From: Bacteroidales bacterium
GTDB lineage: Bacteria > Bacteroidota > Bacteroidia > Bacteroidales > Muribaculaceae
Reading direction: 5' to 3'
DNA: 24,793 nucleotides
NCBI GenBank assembly: GCA_900767075.1
Contig: CAAFXX010000253.1
Location: 1-24,793, forward strand
Shown here: piece by piece, positions 7,535 through 15,721 of the stretch
Layout of the letters: the number at the start of each line of letters is the position of its first letter
Numbering within the stretch: position 1 is the stretch's first letter
Notes under the pieces: model-generated
The model's input: the letters and a program-made list of their open reading frames with translations, nothing else
Databases searched by the model: none
Told to the model about the DNA's origin: nothing
Made by a program: the position numbers and the translations under genes

Positions 7535-9631
7535 ATGAAGAAAGCAACGCTGTCAGTAATCGGCGCTTTATTTATCCTCTCATCAGCGATGCCGGCGGCT
7601 TACGCAGCAAAAAAAGAAACGAAGGTCCCGGTTTCGCGCGAAGTATATAATTTCAAGCGCACCACTCCCGCAAAGAGTCTCGAGCCTTATTCAACTACAG
7701 CATACTCTTGCGACAGGCATGACATCAACACCCTTCGGGGAGAGTTATTGCTCCATTCAAAAGACACCGTGATCGATTTCCGTATGAACCCTACGGGCAT
7801 AGGCTATGCCGTAGTGACCAAGAACAAAAAGGGCATACAGAAAGCCGCTGTCTATTCCGTAGCCGACATGGAGCTGAAATTAGCTGACTTCGACGCTAAG
7901 AAATATGGTCATCCCACAGCCGTATGCTATACTCCCGACGCCCGAAACCTGCTTGTGGCAGCCGGCGGGAAGGTATATATCATAGAGAACCGCAAATATA
8001 AGCCTGTCGCAGCAATCGACAACCTTCCCTTCGCCCCCACACGCATGGTGATGAGCCCCAACGGTTACTTCCTGGCTGTTTCCAACGGCGACAAGGTGGC
8101 TGTGTATAACTACGAAGAAAAGACCATTCGCAAAAAATTCGACATCGGTGAAAAAATCAACGACATGGCGTTCTCGCCCGAAAGCAGCGACTTCGCAGTC
8201 CTGACGGCCGATGGACTGCTGAGCATCTACAACACCCGTACTTTCGACCTCAGCAAAATGATCGACAATCTCGGCGAAGGTCTGGCATGCGCCTATAATT
8301 TCGACGGCAAATATATGGCGGTAGCAGTAAATCCGACCAACATCGCCGTTGTCAACCTGCTCCGCGACTCCGACCGTGAATATTTTGAAAATCCCACAGG
8401 CGGCATTTGTGACGTCTGCTTCATATCCGACTCCGGCAACAACACAATCATGGGCTACCCCGTCACGAACTCCATAGAGCTGCGGCGCATGCCCGGCCTT
8501 AAGCCCTACTACAACAAGCTTATAGCCGACGAGGTCGACAAGATGATGGATGAATGGCTCAAGATGATGCCGGGCGAGACCATGGAACAGTACAAGGCAC
8601 GTGTCACCGACGAGACACGCCGCCGGCAGCGTCAGTTGTTCGAGGATGAGATCTCCACCGGGTTCGCAGGCGACCTTCTCGGAAGCATGGGAGTCTCGCT
8701 CGGAAGCTACGACCGCACCAATGGAGTTCTTGCCATGAACTTCGATTCCATGCCGACAATATACGTCCCCGTGCCCGAAAGTGACGTCACATCCTTCTCG
8801 AACGCCAACGACATACTCTTCTCCGAGGTGCAGTACGGTATCCTTCCCGACGATTCATTCGAAATCGTTTACGCAAAGATCACCAATGTCCCGACAGGCA
8901 AGCAGTACATCTATGACAACCATAACCGTGCCTCGCTCGACCATATCAATGCCGAGGATGCAATCTCAATCGAACTCCTTCAGCAACAGCAGATGGAAGA
9001 GGTCAAACTTCAGGAACTCCGTGAGAAGGTGGTGAAAGAAGCAAAGAGCAGCAACATAATCTCAGACCATACCAACATAGCCGTCAACTCAAAGGTGGTG
9101 CCTGACTATGATGCCAACGGCAAGAAAATTCTGAACTATAATGTGGCTTTCACATACGATGTCGAGCCCGAGTTCTCTGCTGTAGAAGACTTCGGGCCGG
9201 GCAAATACCATGTCAATGAATCGGGAGCCGCATCTTCGATGCTCAAGATCGTGAAGGAGGCTTTCGAAGGCGATTTCAAGCAGTATATCTCACAGGGCAA
9301 GAAACTCCGTGTGGCACTTCGCGGCACAGCCGACGCCATGCCTATTGTCCGCGGCATTCCCTATGACGGATCTTATGGCGAGATTGACAACGAGCCAGTC
9401 TACAAGGACAACCAGCTCACCGCCATCTCTGTCAACACCAAGGACGGCATCAAAGAGAACGACCAGCTCGCCCTTCTCCGCGCAATGGGCGTGAAGGACT
9501 TCCTCGAGAAAAACGTCGAAGGCTACAGGGACATGAACACCGACTATCGCTATGATGTGAATGTCAGCAAGGACAAGGGGTCATCTTTCCGCCGCATCAC
9601 AGTCGACTTCACTTTTATAGATGCATTCTGA
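7535..9631 (+). CDS. Secreted beta-propeller (WD40-like) protein with OmpA-like C-terminal domain
   Basis: A 698-residue exported protein (signal peptide about 1-24, ending AAYA-A). Residues about 60-320 are propeller-like repeats, with blocks such as AVCYTPDARNLLVAAGGKVYII, MVMSPNGYFLAVSNGDKVAVYN and MAFSPESSDFAVLTADGLLSIYN. Residues 330-375 are helical and 385-480 form a beta-rich module; together they match a module in the caspase encoded next door (W-x14-RV-xx-ET-xxx-Q, then YD and GK-x-Y-x-Y 63 residues later). A charged, Gln-rich helix (480-505) leads to a C-terminal domain (about 525-698) that recalls OmpA-like peptidoglycan-binding domains: KKLRVALRGTADAMPI and then NDQLALLRAMGVKDFLEKNV. 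A role as a scaffold tied to the cell wall fits, but is inference. The gene lies 92 nt after its neighbour with no visible promoter between. Confidence 0.75.
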   Translation: MKKATLSVIGALFILSSAMPAAYAAKKETKVPVSREVYNFKRTTPAKSLEPYSTTAYSCDRHDINTLRGELLLHSKDTVIDFRMNPTGIGYAVVTKNKKGIQKAAVYSVADMELKLADFDAKKYGHPTAVCYTPDARNLLVAAGGKVYIIENRKYKPVAAIDNLPFAPTRMVMSPNGYFLAVSNGDKVAVYNYEEKTIRKKFDIGEKINDMAFSPESSDFAVLTADGLLSIYNTRTFDLSKMIDNLGEGLACAYNFDGKYMAVAVNPTNIAVVNLLRDSDREYFENPTGGICDVCFISDSGNNTIMGYPVTNSIELRRMPGLKPYYNKLIADEVDKMMDEWLKMMPGETMEQYKARVTDETRRRQRQLFEDEISTGFAGDLLGSMGVSLGSYDRTNGVLAMNFDSMPTIYVPVPESDVTSFSNANDILFSEVQYGILPDDSFEIVYAKITNVPTGKQYIYDNHNRASLDHINAEDAISIELLQQQQMEEVKLQELREKVVKEAKSSNIISDHTNIAVNSKVVPDYDANGKKILNYNVAFTYDVEPEFSAVEDFGPGKYHVNESGAASSMLKIVKEAFEGDFKQYISQGKKLRVALRGTADAMPIVRGIPYDGSYGEIDNEPVYKDNQLTAISVNTKDGIKENDQLALLRAMGVKDFLEKNVEGYRDMNTDYRYDVNVSKDKGSSFRRITVDFTFIDAF

Positions 9632-9711
9632 TCCAATCAGTTTTTGAATTTGACCCGGCCATGCGGGGCCTGACCGCTCCGTATGGCACTAAAAAAGAAA
9701 AATACAGTGCA

Positions 9712-12357
9712 ATGAATACCAACAAAAGATTTTTAACCGTTGTGTCCTGCTGCGGCATGATTCTGGCGGGAGCCGCCATCGCCGGCACTCAGATGCCGGC
9801 GGCAACGGTCGTGACCGATACCCGCACTGCCGGAGAGACAGCTGCGGATTCCATCGCACGTCTGGATTCCATCCGGAACGCACTCACTGCGTCGCTCAAC
9901 CAGAAGGCAACGGACTTGTACAAAAATTTAAAATTCATTCAATACGACGGCATTACCGAGCAGGAGCTCTACCCGCAGGTTATGGCGACATATCTTGCAA
10001 CTCTTGAGGCTCTCGGCGCTCCCCGCGTCACCGAGGAAGACATAGTGCGTCACCGGGGTGTGCTCATCGATGTCGCCCCGCTTTTGCTCAAAGGAGCCAT
10101 TTATTATTCAGGCAACCAGAATCAGAAGGACTTCACGCAGTTTGCCACTGCTTATGTCGACACACGGCTGAATCCCGTAATGGCGAACGTAAACTTCGGG
10201 ACTGGCGCCGACACTGTCTACCCCACCCTGATTTACGCTGCAGCGTCCGGCGCGTATAACACCGGCAATTATAAAGACGCCGCCGACTATCTTGAAGCTT
10301 ATCTGAGGACAGGGGATGAGTCGAGAAGGGAAAGTGCCTACACTTTCTACGGACAAGCCTGCCTGAAAACCGAACAGGCAGAACGATGCACCGATGCCTT
10401 GCTGAGAGGAGTGGAACAGTATCCCGCCAATTATAACCTCATGATGCTCGCGCTGCAATGCTGCCTCGATGCCGATGAAACAGGGAAAATGCAACCCGTG
10501 CTCGACAAAGCCATCCCCTTGCGTCCCAACGACGAACAGCTCCTGAATATTCAGGGCCGCATTTATGAAGAACAAGGAAACTATGCCGACGCCCTCGGCT
10601 ACTATCAGAGGCTTTACGACCTCAAGCCCAACAGCCTGAGCGTAAACCAGCATCTTGCCCTTTGTTATTACAATCTCGGAGCCGACTATTACAACAAGTC
10701 GATTATGGAGAGCGATGAAAAGCTGAATAAAAAATACATGCGCCAGTCGAACGCCTATTTCACCACGGCGGCCGACAATCTCAGCAGGATCGTGGAGAAT
10801 GATCCTTCGAACGGCAAATATCTCATGGCTCTTGCAAAAACCTACGGTTGCCTCGGCAATAAGGAAAAACTCGACGAGGTGAACAATCATCTCGCGGCCC
10901 TCGGAATGACCACCGTCCGCATGAACGAGATGCCTGACGCCATTACAGTCGGAGGACAGAGCATCGGCAAGTCATCCACAAGCGCCCTCAACGAAGTTGT
11001 GATTCCCGATTTCCAGACTTTTGCGGCAAAATATGTATCAGACAAACTCAATGAATGGGCAACAATCCGGGAATTTGAGAAAATGGAGGATTTCAACAAG
11101 CGTGTCAATCAGGAGACCGTGCTCGCACAGCACAAGAGCCTGTCGAAGGAAGCAGAAAATAACTATCTCAAGAAATATGCGTCAAAATTCCGTATCTCCG
11201 ACATGAAACTCATGCCTTACGATGCGGAAAACGAATGCTATAAGATTCAGTCGTCACTCGGAGATTTTGTACTCAACGTACCCCTGAAGAACAACGAGGC
11301 AGAGATTTTCAAAAAGCAATGGGAGACAGCCCAGGTACGCGATCCCCGCTATTTCATAAAAGACAACCGCGTGGCAATCGCTTCCATAAGCATAGTCACA
11401 TCGGCAGGCAAGACCTATAAATACAGCTCGGACATGGCGGCGAACTATGACTATACTCCTGTATCGGTCGATTTCGCCGGCATTCTCGGCGAAAGCGCCT
11501 CGCGCCCCCAAAGCATTGCCGCAACAAAGACTTCAACGCAAAGCGCCGCACGCGTAATCCGTGCGAAAAGCGATGTCGACGAGAATATCCCCGTCACTTC
11601 CTATGTGGCAGCCAATACTCTCGCGCTTGTGATAGCCAACGAGAACTACAGTCAGGTGTCGGGAGTGGAATCAGCGCTTCAGGACGGCGAGACCTTTGCC
11701 GAATACTGCCGCAAGACACTCGGCATTCCCGAAAAACAGGTGCTCTATTATCCCGACATCACCCTCGGCGGAATGATCAGTGCCGTCGATAAAGTGAAAC
11801 GCCTGACAGGCGCACTCGGCAACAATGTTGACCTCATCGTCTATTACGCCGGCCACGGGTTCCCCGATGAAGGGACCAAGGACGCCTACCTGCTTCCAAC
11901 CGACGGCAATGGAGTTGCCACGGCGTCCGCCTATTCGCTCAAGAAATTCTATAGCGACCTCGCGGCTTCAGGAGCCGACAATGTGATGGTATTCCTCGAC
12001 GCCTGCTTCAGCGGGGCTGCGCGCTCATCAACAGATGAAATGCTTGCAAAGGCGCGAGGCGTTGCCCTCAAGCCGCGCCAGGCTTCTCCCGAAGGCAACA
12101 TGTTCGTGCTCAGCGCCACGACCGATCAGCAGACAGCGATGCCCTACCGTGAGAAACACCATGGTCTCTTCACCTATTTCCTTCTTAAGAAAATCAAGGA
12201 ATCCAACGGAAAGGTATCGCTCAGGGAACTCAGTGATTATGTAACGAAGAACGTGCAGCAGACCTCAGTCCCTGTCAACGGCAAAGCCCAGACCCCGAAA
12301 GCAACCATTTCAGGACGCCTTGCCCAGTCATGGGGAGAAAAGAAACTGCGTCCGTAA
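9712..12357 (+). CDS. Secreted TPR-caspase (peptidase C14 family) protein
   Basis: An 881-residue exported protein combining tetratricopeptide repeats with a caspase-type cysteine protease domain. The ATG at 9712 was chosen over the in-frame ATG at 9661 because it gives a good signal peptide (residues 1-24, then GTQMPA). TPR-like helices run through about 170-390 (for example LLNIQGRIYEEQGNYADALGYYQRL in pieces at 278-302). Residues 440-580 match the module of the propeller protein. The caspase domain (about 635-875) starts TLALVIANENY and has the catalytic histidine in YYAGHG (His715) and the catalytic cysteine in FLDACFSG (Cys765), followed by VLSATTDQQTA and a GLFTYFLL helix, so it should be active. 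A caspase sent out of the cytoplasm would act on envelope proteins, unlike most prokaryotic caspases linked to intracellular defence. Substrates are unknown. Confidence 0.88.
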   Translation: MNTNKRFLTVVSCCGMILAGAAIAGTQMPAATVVTDTRTAGETAADSIARLDSIRNALTASLNQKATDLYKNLKFIQYDGITEQELYPQVMATYLATLEALGAPRVTEEDIVRHRGVLIDVAPLLLKGAIYYSGNQNQKDFTQFATAYVDTRLNPVMANVNFGTGADTVYPTLIYAAASGAYNTGNYKDAADYLEAYLRTGDESRRESAYTFYGQACLKTEQAERCTDALLRGVEQYPANYNLMMLALQCCLDADETGKMQPVLDKAIPLRPNDEQLLNIQGRIYEEQGNYADALGYYQRLYDLKPNSLSVNQHLALCYYNLGADYYNKSIMESDEKLNKKYMRQSNAYFTTAADNLSRIVENDPSNGKYLMALAKTYGCLGNKEKLDEVNNHLAALGMTTVRMNEMPDAITVGGQSIGKSSTSALNEVVIPDFQTFAAKYVSDKLNEWATIREFEKMEDFNKRVNQETVLAQHKSLSKEAENNYLKKYASKFRISDMKLMPYDAENECYKIQSSLGDFVLNVPLKNNEAEIFKKQWETAQVRDPRYFIKDNRVAIASISIVTSAGKTYKYSSDMAANYDYTPVSVDFAGILGESASRPQSIAATKTSTQSAARVIRAKSDVDENIPVTSYVAANTLALVIANENYSQVSGVESALQDGETFAEYCRKTLGIPEKQVLYYPDITLGGMISAVDKVKRLTGALGNNVDLIVYYAGHGFPDEGTKDAYLLPTDGNGVATASAYSLKKFYSDLAASGADNVMVFLDACFSGAARSSTDEMLAKARGVALKPRQASPEGNMFVLSATTDQQTAMPYREKHHGLFTYFLLKKIKESNGKVSLRELSDYVTKNVQQTSVPVNGKAQTPKATISGRLAQSWGEKKLRP

Positions 12358-12383
12358 CATCATATCCTTAAATACCGAGACAT

Positions 12384-13277
12384 ATGAAAAGCTTGTCAAA
12401 GACTTTCATAAAATTTGGATTCATGCTGTCGGCGCTGTTTGTCGGCATCGGCAGCAGGGCATCGGCACAGGTAGTGTCGGTAATGGGCGAAGCCACCTAT
12501 TACGACGACGGCACTCGTTCAAAGCTTGAATGCATGCGGCTGGCGGCCGAAGAAGCTCGTATAAATGCATTGGCAAAAAAGTTCGGAACCGTTGTGGCTC
12601 AAAATCTCGTACAGACCGACCGCGTGTCGGGCAACCGCGAGCACAACGACTTCCTGTCGCTGACCACAAGCGAGGTCCGCGGCGAATGGATAGGAGATGA
12701 AGGGGAGCCTATGTATGAGATATCGAACGACAAGGAGGGTAATTTTGTGGTCCGCTGCCGGATAAAGGGGAAAGCAGCCCCGATCTCCAATCAATCCACG
12801 GAATTCGAGGCACTCGTGCTCCGCAATGCCCCGACAAAACAGGCAGCCGACAACCGCTTCCGCGACGGCGACACCATGTATCTCTATTTCAACGGAGCCG
12901 CCGACGGATTCGTGACCGCCTTCCTTCAGGACGAACAGAACAATGTCTTTCAGCTGCTTCCCTATTCTTCCGATACAAAAACCCGTGTACCGACCAGAAA
13001 AAACAAGGAATATATATTTTTCAGCCCAGAACACAGAGGCGACCAGTTCGGACAGATCGACGAGCTTATCCTTACGGCTCCCGACAATGTGGAGTACAAC
13101 CGCCTCTACGTGGTATTCTCGCCTGAATATTATTCGCAGCCCGTGATGTCGCGCTCTCCGGGGGGTCTGCCGGTGCTTGATTCGAAAGCATTTACAAGCT
13201 GGCTTGCTAAAGCCAGAAGGAATGACCCAAAGATGGGAGTCAACACCATGACCCTTGAAATAGCCCCTCGCCACTGA
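12384..13277 (+). CDS. Secreted DUF4384-domain protein with LPP20/FlgT-like N-terminal domain
   Basis: A 297-residue exported protein with a signal peptide (about 1-28, ending ASA-Q). The N-terminal part (about 30-130) has the alternating helix-strand pattern of LPP20/FlgT-N domains: GEATYYDDGTRSKLECMRLA, a helix rich in Ala, then SEVRGEW and GNFVVRCRIKG. The C-terminal part (about 158-255) fits DUF4384: GDTMYLYFNGAADGFVTAFL, NVFQLLPY, a strand ending EYIFF, and LYVVFSP. DUF4384 is often found with caspase or kinase domains and surface systems in bacteria; here it is a separate protein 26 nt after the caspase gene, so the two are surely cotranscribed. The molecular function of DUF4384 is not established. 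Confidence 0.75.
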   Translation: MKSLSKTFIKFGFMLSALFVGIGSRASAQVVSVMGEATYYDDGTRSKLECMRLAAEEARINALAKKFGTVVAQNLVQTDRVSGNREHNDFLSLTTSEVRGEWIGDEGEPMYEISNDKEGNFVVRCRIKGKAAPISNQSTEFEALVLRNAPTKQAADNRFRDGDTMYLYFNGAADGFVTAFLQDEQNNVFQLLPYSSDTKTRVPTRKNKEYIFFSPEHRGDQFGQIDELILTAPDNVEYNRLYVVFSPEYYSQPVMSRSPGGLPVLDSKAFTSWLAKARRNDPKMGVNTMTLEIAPRH

Positions 13278-13326
13278 CCTCAGTGATTATAAATTTTGAA
13301 TATTATAACTTTAAAAAACAGAAAAG

Positions 13327-13953
13327 ATGAAAAAGATTATCGCAGTTTTTGTAGCCATGTTGCTGCTCGTCCCTGTCTGTGCAGAAGCCGCAGGAAACAA
13401 TGATTTGGAAAAGGCACGTAAAAAAGAGCTCAAATCCAAACTTAAAGAATATAAGAAAGCAAAATGGGAAATCCTCGGCAGCCATACCATGGACGTAGCC
13501 CTTGCAGAACATTATGCCAAGCTCAACACTCTGGGTCAGGACGCACATGAGGTCGAAGGAATCTCGACCCGTTCGAAATCAAAGAATGTCGGCAAGCAGG
13601 CAGCCATCAATAACGCAGTCATCACATATGCACAGGAGGCAGGCAGCTCGCTCAAGGGACGAGTGGTCAGCGACCTTAACGCCAACGGCGTCGACCCGGA
13701 CGGCGAGTTCGACAACTTCTATGCAGCTTACGAGCGTCTTGTCGAAAGGGAGATCAGAGGCGAACTTGAACCCTCCTATTCTATAATCCGCTCCAACGGC
13801 GACGGTACATATGAGGTCCGCACATATTTTATAGTATCGGAAAGCGCTGCAAGCAAAGCCCGCAAACGCGCCCTCGACGAAGCACTGAAGAACAGCTCCG
13901 CCGCTCAGAAATACGGCGACAAGATCTCCGGTTTCGTTCAGGAGGGATTCTGA
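13327..13953 (+). CDS. Secreted LPP20-like protein
   Basis: A 208-residue exported protein with a signal peptide (about 1-21, VCAEA-A) and then a Lys-rich helix (about 27-47). The remaining domain resembles LPP20-like envelope proteins: an Ala-rich helix QAAINNAVITYAQEAG, then EREIRGELEPSYSI, the strand TYEVRTYFIV, and a basic C-terminal helix with ASKARKRALDEAL. The block REIRGE...GTYEVRTYFI parallels SEVRGE...GNFVVRCRIK in the gene before it, so the two may share a fold. There is no lipobox cysteine at the expected place (the one Cys is at residue 18 within the signal peptide, VPVCAEA, a poor lipobox), so it is predicted soluble in the periplasm. It is 49 nt downstream of the DUF4384 gene. 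Confidence 0.7.
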   Translation: MKKIIAVFVAMLLLVPVCAEAAGNNDLEKARKKELKSKLKEYKKAKWEILGSHTMDVALAEHYAKLNTLGQDAHEVEGISTRSKSKNVGKQAAINNAVITYAQEAGSSLKGRVVSDLNANGVDPDGEFDNFYAAYERLVEREIRGELEPSYSIIRSNGDGTYEVRTYFIVSESAASKARKRALDEALKNSSAAQKYGDKISGFVQEGF

Positions 13954-13988
13954 TAGAAGCTTTTTAAGCCGCTAAAACACAAGACAAC

Positions 13989-15563
13989 ATGAAAAAGATA
14001 CTTTCACTGGCCATTCTTCTCGCGGCAGCCTCGCCTGCCGTAGAGTCAAGAGCCCAGAACAATCAGCAGTCCAACCAGTCGTTTCAGGAATTCCGCAAGG
14101 GAATCCTCAACGATTTCTCAAGTTTCCGCTCGCGGATCCTGGAGCATTATTCTGATTTTCTGAACGGGGAATGGCATGAATATGAACCGCTGAAGCCGGA
14201 AGTACGCGACAGCAAACCGAAGCCTCGGACAGTTCCAAAGGTAAAACCGGTGAAAGATATCCCCGTGGCGGAAAAACCGGTAAAGCCCAAGCCCGAACCG
14301 ACACCTGAGCCGAAACACGAGCCGACTCCTGAGCCTGTCCAAAAACCTGTGAGGGAGCCCGAGCCGACACCGGTGCCGGTGCAGAAGCCGGAACCTATTC
14401 CTGAGCCGGAACCGGTACGGACACCGGTCCCTGTGCAGAAGCCTGTTGAGAGACCCAAGCCCGACATCGAGGTCGACCAGTTCTCTTTCTACAACATGCC
14501 GCTGCAGGTGCCTAAGGTGGAATTCAATGTGAAGCAACGTCTCCTCAACACTTCGGATTTCGCTTCACAATGGAAGAATCTTGCCGCACAGGACGTGGCA
14601 GCCCAGGTTATGCCGTCGATCAAGAAAATCGCGTCCGATGCAGGACTGAACGATTTCCTTACCTATCGGCTTGTCAACGATTATGTGAATTCGAAGCTTT
14701 CGGATGCCGACAACACCACTAAAATTTCCGTAATCCACTATATCCTCGCCAACCTCGGCTATAACGCCCGCATAGCTCTTACCACCACCGGCATACCTTT
14801 GCTTTTGCTTCCCACGGAGCAGATAATATACGCAAAGATGGCTCTTATGCTCAACGGCAGAAAGTTCTATGTGTTCCAGCCGGACGGCGTCGACGACAAG
14901 GCGCTCAACGGAGCGATGATACAGACATGCACGCTCCCTGCCGAAGCCTCCAAAGGACGTGATTTCGACCTCGTGCTCGGCGAGTTACGCATTCCGGTAA
15001 AGCCGAAAAGCTTCAGTCTCGAGCATGGACCGCTGCATCTCACCGGCGAGGTGAACGAGAACCTGATGCCTATCCTCTACCGTTATCCGCAGATGCCGAT
15101 CAAGGATTACGCCCGTTCGGTGATCCAGCCCGACCTTCGTGCCAATCTCGTGAAACAGATGCGCGAGCAGCTTGCCGGTATGGATAATGATGCCGATGTG
15201 GAGGCTCTTCTCAGTTTCGTACAGCATGTTTTCGAATACTCCACGGATCAGAACTACCATGGTTTTGAGAAACCCTATTTCGTTGAAGAGTCGTTGTATT
15301 ATCCGAAGAACGATTGCGAGGACCGAGCGATATTCTACACTTATTTTCTGTGGAACGCCCTCGGGCGCGAGGCTCAGCTCGTATCATTCCCTGGCCATGA
15401 GGCAGCGACCGTCAAACTTTCAGGACCTTCCGACGGCACTTCCTATAAGTTCGATGGAGAGACCTTCACAATCTCCGATCCAACATATGTAGGGGCTTCA
15501 TCCGGCATGGTAATGCCCGACTACCGGGGGATTATCCCGGATATCGACTTCACATACCGATAA
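13989..15563 (+). CDS. Secreted Pro/Glu-rich protein with transglutaminase-like domain
   Basis: A 524-residue exported protein: signal peptide (about 1-22, SRA-Q), a helical segment (about 32-62) with two FR-containing turns, and a long Pro/Glu/Lys/Val low-complexity stretch (about 75-160) like the extended spacer of TonB-type proteins. The C-terminal domain (about 405-524) carries a transglutaminase-like triad in order: Cys443 in PKNDCEDRA, His470 in FPGHEA and Asp497 in ISDPTY. Residues about 225-300 look like a second, degenerate copy of the same fold (VIHYILANLGYNARIAL) lacking the cysteine. Such enzymes cleave or crosslink amide bonds; whether this one is a protease or a crosslinker cannot be told. 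It is the last gene of the seven-gene unit, followed by a 17-bp hairpin. Confidence 0.8.
   Translation: MKKILSLAILLAAASPAVESRAQNNQQSNQSFQEFRKGILNDFSSFRSRILEHYSDFLNGEWHEYEPLKPEVRDSKPKPRTVPKVKPVKDIPVAEKPVKPKPEPTPEPKHEPTPEPVQKPVREPEPTPVPVQKPEPIPEPEPVRTPVPVQKPVERPKPDIEVDQFSFYNMPLQVPKVEFNVKQRLLNTSDFASQWKNLAAQDVAAQVMPSIKKIASDAGLNDFLTYRLVNDYVNSKLSDADNTTKISVIHYILANLGYNARIALTTTGIPLLLLPTEQIIYAKMALMLNGRKFYVFQPDGVDDKALNGAMIQTCTLPAEASKGRDFDLVLGELRIPVKPKSFSLEHGPLHLTGEVNENLMPILYRYPQMPIKDYARSVIQPDLRANLVKQMREQLAGMDNDADVEALLSFVQHVFEYSTDQNYHGFEKPYFVEESLYYPKNDCEDRAIFYTYFLWNALGREAQLVSFPGHEAATVKLSGPSDGTSYKFDGETFTISDPTYVGASSGMVMPDYRGIIPDIDFTYR
14211..14468 (+). repeat. In-gene Pro/Glu-rich repeat tract
   Basis: Imperfect short repeats encode variations of PEPTPEP and PVPVQKP across residues 75-160 of the transglutaminase-like protein. 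The pattern of changing synonymous and third bases indicates an old coding repeat, likely an extended periplasmic spacer. Open frames on the opposite strand here are only a by-product of the repeat. Confidence 0.85.
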
Positions 15564-15618
15564 TCCTGCTTTAGATCAAACTTCAGAATAATCGGTAGTT
15601 TTTCTCAAATCCTTTATT

Positions 15619-15656
15619 GTCGCCAAATAGTTAATTTTCATTAATTATTTGGCGAC
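15619..15656. terminator. 17-bp inverted repeat closing the CHASE2-caspase operon
   Basis: GTCGCCAAATA (15619-15629) pairs with TATTTGGCGAC (15646-15656); a G-T pair and five A-T pairs continue the stem inward to a TTTC loop. It is followed only by TTTA, so the T-run is weak. It is placed as expected for an operon end, 56 nt after the stop. Its right arm contains the TTTG that serves as -33 element of the next promoter, so it might also be an operator. Confidence 0.65.
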
Positions 15657-15679
15657 TTTATCTACAAATATTAATTTTG
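15648..15679 (+). promoter_or_regulatory. Bacteroidota-type promoter of the outer-membrane barrel gene
   Basis: TTTG at 15648-15651 and TAATTTTG at 15672-15679 with a 20-nt gap match the consensus fully. Transcription would start near 15686, about 35 nt before the ATG. The -33 element lies inside the right arm of the preceding hairpin. Confidence 0.78.
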
Positions 15680-15721
15680 CAGCCCAATATTTTATCGATT
15701 CAATAACCTAAAAAAGACATT

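Noticed and set aside
10108..10890. 260-codon minus-strand frame inside the caspase gene
   Set aside because: It lies opposite the TPR coding region, has no recognisable domain or promoter, and the + strand frame has clear homology.
12519..13274. 251-codon minus-strand frame opposite the DUF4384 gene
   Set aside because: Composition is that of an antisense shadow, while the + strand product has a signal peptide and a domain.
13289..13298. TAAATTTTG as an internal promoter before the LPP20-like gene
   Set aside because: The spacing within the -7 element is one base too long and there is no TTTG about 20 nt upstream.
14211..14468. Short repeats as a CRISPR array
   Set aside because: They are in-frame coding repeats without constant direct repeats or unique spacers.
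14118..14537. Long open frames on the minus strand across the Pro/Glu-rich region (also 14147-14467)
   Set aside because: They encode Arg- or Gly/Ser-rich low complexity that mirrors the coding repeat on the + strand; no start context, promoter or recognisable domain.
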